From contig CAZCDS010000025.1 in NCBI GenBank assembly GCA_964497585.1, positions 1 to 64,000 of the forward strand: DNA of 64,000 nt, written 5' to 3'. Shown here in pieces: positions 60,539 to 64,000 of this stretch (the stretch's first letter is position 1; every line of letters begins with the position of its first letter). The stretch is from CAZCDS01 sp964497585. GTDB taxonomy: Bacteria; Desulfobacterota; Desulfomonilia; Desulfomonilales; Desulfomonilaceae. The translations under genes were made by a program, and so were the position numbers. The notes under the pieces were generated by a model that saw nothing but the letters and a program-made list of their open reading frames with translations, was not told the origin of the DNA and ran no database searches.

Positions 60539-60809
60539 CGTTGCCCATCCCCGGTACCGAATAGTTGTCATAGAACCCCGGCGGGTCACCGGTGCTCTAT
60601 ACTCCCTTTGCCGCGCGCAAGCAAGCAGCCTTCGCACACGAGACTGTCGGCACACCACACGCGTCTTGTTGAGGGCGGAGAATCGCTCTATAGTGATGGA
60701 CGCGCCGAAGCGATCGGGGCACTATGTGGCAAATGGACCAAAAGGATTGCTCTGCCCGGTCAGACTCGGATCGGGGAAGTGACAAGGGCTCAGCCGGAAG
60801 GAGACGCTC

Positions 60810-61463
60810 ATGGATGTTCTTGAGACCATACGCACTCGCAAGAGTTGCAGAGCCTTTAAGGAAGGGACCCTTTCACGGGAAATCCTCGAGGGTGTACTGC
60901 AAGACGCTGCCAAGGCGCCGTCGGCAATCAACATGCAGCCCTGGGAGGTCCACATGGTCATCGGCGAGGAGAGGAAAAGGCTCTCCCGTCGTCTGCTGCG
61001 GGCTTACCGGGAACGTCAACTAACCTGCGGTCCCGGATCGACCAAACCGATCCCGGAGCGCTTCATGGAGAGGGGGCGACAGTGCGCGGACGCGATGGCC
61101 CCGCTCGTCGAACGCATGGGAACGGACTTCAGAACGTACGTCAACGAGGGTAGTCTTCAGTTCTACGGGGCGCCGGCAGTGGCATTGATCTTCCTGGACG
61201 ACTCGTTCCCTCCTGATCGCGGAGTTGACGTCGGCGCGCTCGTGGGTTACCTCGTCCTGGCCGCATCCGGACATGGCCTCGATTCGTGCCCCATAGGCCT
61301 CGTCACCGCGTATGAGGACGACATTCGGGACCACCTTAACATCCCAGAGACAAAGCGGCTTGTTATTTCCGTTGCCCTGGGGATGGCAGATGAATCCGCG
61401 GCGATCAATGAATTTCGCAGCCCGAGAATTGAATTGGGGGAGTTTGTGCGCTGGATCGACTAG
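60810..61463 (+). CDS. nitroreductase-family FMN oxidoreductase
   Basis: 217 residues. FMN-binding motif RKSCRAFKEG (about 10-19), SAINMQPWEVHMV (about 38-50) and the later GALVGYLVLAASGHGLDSCPIG (about 140-161) match the nitroreductase family. It reduces nitro groups or quinones with NAD(P)H; the physiological substrate is unknown. AAGGAG lies 6 nt before the ATG. Converges with the Ig-like gene 9 nt away. Confidence 0.93.
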   Translation: MDVLETIRTRKSCRAFKEGTLSREILEGVLQDAAKAPSAINMQPWEVHMVIGEERKRLSRRLLRAYRERQLTCGPGSTKPIPERFMERGRQCADAMAPLVERMGTDFRTYVNEGSLQFYGAPAVALIFLDDSFPPDRGVDVGALVGYLVLAASGHGLDSCPIGLVTAYEDDIRDHLNIPETKRLVISVALGMADESAAINEFRSPRIELGEFVRWID

Positions 61464-61472
61464 ACTGAAATT

Positions 61473-62120
61473 CTATTTGACTTCGGTCGATCGTCGAATG
61501 CGAAAGGTATAGCTGAGAATCGCCTCTGCACTGTCCTGATCCTTTCCGGAGATTTGTACGTCGAACGTTCCGCTCGTGCTCGGCTCGAACTTCCAGGTGA
61601 TCCGTCCCTCGGGGTCGACTTTCATTCCGGGGGGCCCTTTCTTAAGCGTCAAGGTTACTGGTTTGCCTTCGAGGTCCGACGCTTTCAGTTCGGCCTTATA
61701 GACGTTCCCCTCGATCCGCTGATTCTCGAGTTTCATGAGCGGAGGGGCGTTCCGAACGACTGTGCGTATCACCTGTTCGGGGCCCTTGTCATCCTCGAGA
61801 TTGAAGGGGGTCGCGGTGACTTCGATCTTGTCTCCCGCTTTTATGTCCGCGTCCAGCTCCACGGTGGCAGGGAATTCGATGGCGTCGGAAAGACCAACCT
61901 CTTCCCCGTTGATGACCCAGCGGATTTCTGCTCGCTGAGTGTCCTGCGCCGCCTCCAGTTTGAGCGCCAGATGGTCACCGGTCTGGGGTCTTACCGGTTC
62001 GAGCTTCATGGCCGATATCCGAGGTCCGGAGGGGGGCTTTGCATCAGCCTCCTGTCCGTGTGCAGCCGAAGCCATGGGAAGGATGGCCAACATTAGCAAG
62101 ACGGCCTTTATTATGCTCAT
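61473..62120 (-). CDS. exported protein with Ig/cadherin-like repeats
   Basis: 215 residues. Signal peptide (VLLMLAILPMASAAHG). Two beta-sandwich-like segments follow: about 35-120 (VRPQTGDHLALKLEA, IRWVINGEEVGLSDA) and about 125-210 (PPLMKLENQRIEG, YKAELKASDLEG, GPPGMKVDPEGRITWKFEPSTSG), the second with the pattern seen in putative Ig domains of the He_PIG type. It is probably a periplasmic or surface binding protein. No operon partner was seen. Confidence 0.75.
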   Translation of the reverse strand: MSIIKAVLLMLAILPMASAAHGQEADAKPPSGPRISAMKLEPVRPQTGDHLALKLEAAQDTQRAEIRWVINGEEVGLSDAIEFPATVELDADIKAGDKIEVTATPFNLEDDKGPEQVIRTVVRNAPPLMKLENQRIEGNVYKAELKASDLEGKPVTLTLKKGPPGMKVDPEGRITWKFEPSTSGTFDVQISGKDQDSAEAILSYTFRIRRSTEVK

Positions 62121-62379
62121 TCTTTGATCGTCCGTTTGTCGTTCGCTTGTCCACCTTGTCAGGTGAAGAATTTGCCAACGGCAACTCCGGGTAGGTCCCG
62201 AAGTATCCCATTCTCACGACAACATAATACCATTTTCTCCGCTGGAATCAAACGCCTATACGCGTAACATCCTGCATATTCCATATATTTCGCGCCATGA
62301 CGGCACTCGAGGGGGAGCCAAGAATGGATCCTCCAATCTGCCCAACGACCTGCTGGATGCCCCCGTCCTTCGGATCGAC

Positions 62380-62997
62380 TCACGCTCTCGCATATCTCTC
62401 CCGACACTGACCGGACTTGATTTCTCTGATGAGATCGTTCAGGTTGCCAATCCGATTTGAGAACTTTCTGAACGCACGTCCCACATGGGCCACTCGACGG
62501 CAATCAGATGCTTGCACCGACGCAAGTCCATTTCGAGAGCAACCTTTATGGCACGGTGATTCATTTCACTCGTATCGGCTCGTTGTGGGTTTCTGGCCTC
62601 CGGGCCGGAAACCGAGTTTATTGGCTCCCCACGAGACTCCCACTCACGAAAGGGGTAGGATGGGACACCTGTCCCGCCCAGGCCGTGCACGCGCGCCACG
62701 ACCGTGGAGAGCTTGAGGAAGTTGTTTCTGCCCTACAGGTTCCAGGAATCGTCTTGGGGTCCTTAAACAAGCAAGTGCCCGCAGTCGATCGGGACTTCGG
62801 TACCGCGAAGGACCAGAAAACCGTAGGGCAACCGTATCCTTGTCACCGGTCGCGAGGCCTTGAGGGAAATCGTGTTCAGTGAAGCACACTCCGTCAAGTC
62901 TAAGTTCCTGGGCCCGGTCTATTAGATTTTCAGACTCCAGATGATTATCGTAAAAGTATCTGCTGTGGCAAGACAGGTCGATGAGCCTTGTCCCCAT
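62380..62997 (-). pseudogene. decayed PHP-domain (metal-dependent phosphoesterase) gene
   Basis: The start is intact: ATG at 62997, then IDLSCHSRYFYDNHL and LDGVCFTEHD, the two metal-binding PHP motifs. After about 55 codons the frame is lost. The sense continues in other frames: RGTEVPIDCGHLLV, then DDSWNL with a TAG after it, then GRNNFLKLSTVVARVHGLGG, and after another shift SDCRRVAHVGRAFRKFSNRIGNL to a TGA at 62380-62382. At least two frameshifts and two internal stops are needed, while the order and spacing of the fragments match an intact family member of about 205 residues. It is a clear pseudogene, not a sequencing artefact of one base. Confidence 0.85.
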
Positions 62998-63515
62998 GTT
63001 GCTTGGCGCCGGTTTGGTGTCGTTGCCTTTGCTTTAGGCTGCGTGTGACCCGGCTCTAACACCGGCAGCGGTGAACAACTACTTCTGTCTCGCGCAGCGG
63101 GAAAACTCGGCTCCAGAATCCGAGACTCCGGGGAAGTTCTCCGTTCCGGAAGTCAACTCGGGTCAAAGGGCGCGGAGGACAACCCCACGCGGAGTCGATC
63201 GGTCGTTCTCGCGACGCTGGTACGATAATTTGCCATGGAAAAGCGGCACCCATGACGTAGTATGGTCAAATTGTGCCAGAACCTCTGACCTTGCCGCGAG
63301 GAGGCGAAATTGGGTTTTCTCGGTAAGATCGCAGCGCTTAAGCCTATCCCAGGAGGCGAGGCAGCGCGCGTGTATACCGCGACCCTCGGTATTGCACTGG
63401 ACCACAAGGTACTGTTGCCGGAGATGAACCGCACGGAAAGAGGAAATCCTGCGGAACCTTTTAGGCCGTCACCGGCTCGAATGGAACTGAGAGCCGTCCA
63501 AACCAGGAGAATTGT
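62998..63515 (+). other. 518-base spacer between the PHP remnant and the MBL-fold gene
   Basis: No recognisable gene. An open frame at 63310-63519 (reading PIPGGEAARVYTATLGIALDHKVLLP) has protein-like composition but no ribosome site and no known family. It could be a remnant like its neighbour. Confidence 0.4.
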
Positions 63516-64000
63516 ATGACCACGTACACGATCCACCCTTTGGCGGCGGGATTCAACGAGACTGATCAGGGGATAATGACGTATCAGCGTTTCTACGGCA
63601 AACGTATTATGCTGCCCATATACGCCTTTGCAGTCAAGGGCGGTGACAAGAATATTCTTGTTGACACGGGCATCGAAGAGTTCATGGCCCCGCCAGACCT
63701 GGACGAACGCATGGGGTTTCCCGTCCTGGAGTTCGAGGAGGCCCTGCAATCGATCGGCTGGAAGCCCGAGGACATTGACATAATCATCCATACGCACCTT
63801 CATAATGACCACTGTGAAAACGACTACCTCTGCAGCAACGCCGAGGTCTTCGTTCAAAAGGCCGAGCTGGAGTTATTCAACGATCCCCATCCGATCGACC
63901 ACCGCTATTACGCGGATGTCCTCGACGACGTGAGCATCAAAACTATCGAGGGGGACACTGACATCGTGGACGGGATCGAAGTTCTCTTCACGCCCGGACA
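63516..64000 (+). CDS. metallo-beta-lactamase-fold hydrolase (5' part; continues beyond window)
   Basis: AGGAG lies 6 nt before the ATG at 63516 and the frame is open to the last base (161 codons). The metal-binding motif HTHLHNDHCEN (about residues 90-100) carries the H-x-H-x-D-H zinc ligands, preceded by NILVDTGIEEF, the first beta-hairpin of the fold. The start MTTYTIHPLAAG resembles the N-acyl homoserine lactonase subgroup. The exact substrate needs the missing C-terminus. No partner genes are visible upstream because the spacer and PHP remnant intervene. Confidence 0.9.
   Translation, partial: MTTYTIHPLAAGFNETDQGIMTYQRFYGKRIMLPIYAFAVKGGDKNILVDTGIEEFMAPPDLDERMGFPVLEFEEALQSIGWKPEDIDIIIHTHLHNDHCENDYLCSNAEVFVQKAELELFNDPHPIDHRYYADVLDDVSIKTIEGDTDIVDGIEVLFTPG

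Overview
The window is a GC-rich bacterial chromosome segment that fits a strictly anaerobic Desulfobacterota (former Deltaproteobacteria) lineage, perhaps near Desulfomonile or Syntrophobacter. This is an inference from gene content: an MglA-type GTPase with a Roadblock partner, DUF4388 proteins, a BcrB-like 2-hydroxyacyl-CoA dehydratase-family subunit, a YedF-like protein, an ADP-forming acyl-CoA synthetase domain and a NapH-like polyferredoxin. There is no rRNA, tRNA, CRISPR array, phage or intact insertion sequence. The organism name is a guess.

Layout. 1-5 kb: an iron-uptake pair feoA-feoB that both carry reading-frame lesions, a small membrane protein, an orphan peptide-ABC ATPase and a SlyD-like isomerase. 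5.5-8.5 kb (minus): a PAS sensor kinase and a TPR lipoprotein. 8.7-18.2 kb (plus): a signalling island with a four-DUF4388 protein behind a near-consensus promoter, a Roadblock protein, an MglA-like GTPase, an acidic protein of unknown family, a PilZ protein, an FHA-GAF-adenylate cyclase and a lipid A-type acyltransferase. 18.4-23.2 kb (minus): an exported protein with 26 ankyrin repeats, a small exported basic-tailed protein and a putative outer-membrane barrel. 23.5-32 kb (plus): valS, birA, DUF1189, DUF2065, queA, a small exported protein and a membrane SGNH hydrolase.

32.6-40 kb: a saccharopine-dehydrogenase-like gene with a class III aminotransferase, an ATP-grasp acyl-CoA ligase subunit, an EF-hand protein, a NapH-like protein, gmk and a lone BcrB-like subunit. 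40.3-44.5 kb (minus): a compact membrane cluster of a DUF4178 zinc-ribbon protein, a tiny Gly-rich protein, DUF350 and a membrane-anchored spermidine synthase. 44.6-51.7 kb: proC, yedF, a lexA-dinB SOS operon, small proteins, and rimI overlapping an exported isoaspartyl methyltransferase. 51.9-64 kb: a second, degenerate membrane spermidine-synthase-like protein, glgP, pgl, TPR and nitroreductase genes, a clearly decayed PHP-domain gene, and the 5' part of a metallo-beta-lactamase-fold gene running off the end.

The two assemblages most worth study are the DUF4388/Roadblock/MglA/PilZ/cyclase island and the DUF4178/DUF350/SpeE cluster. Two decayed loci (feoAB, PHP) and a family of intergenic hairpin repeats show ongoing gene loss and small mobile or repetitive sequence.
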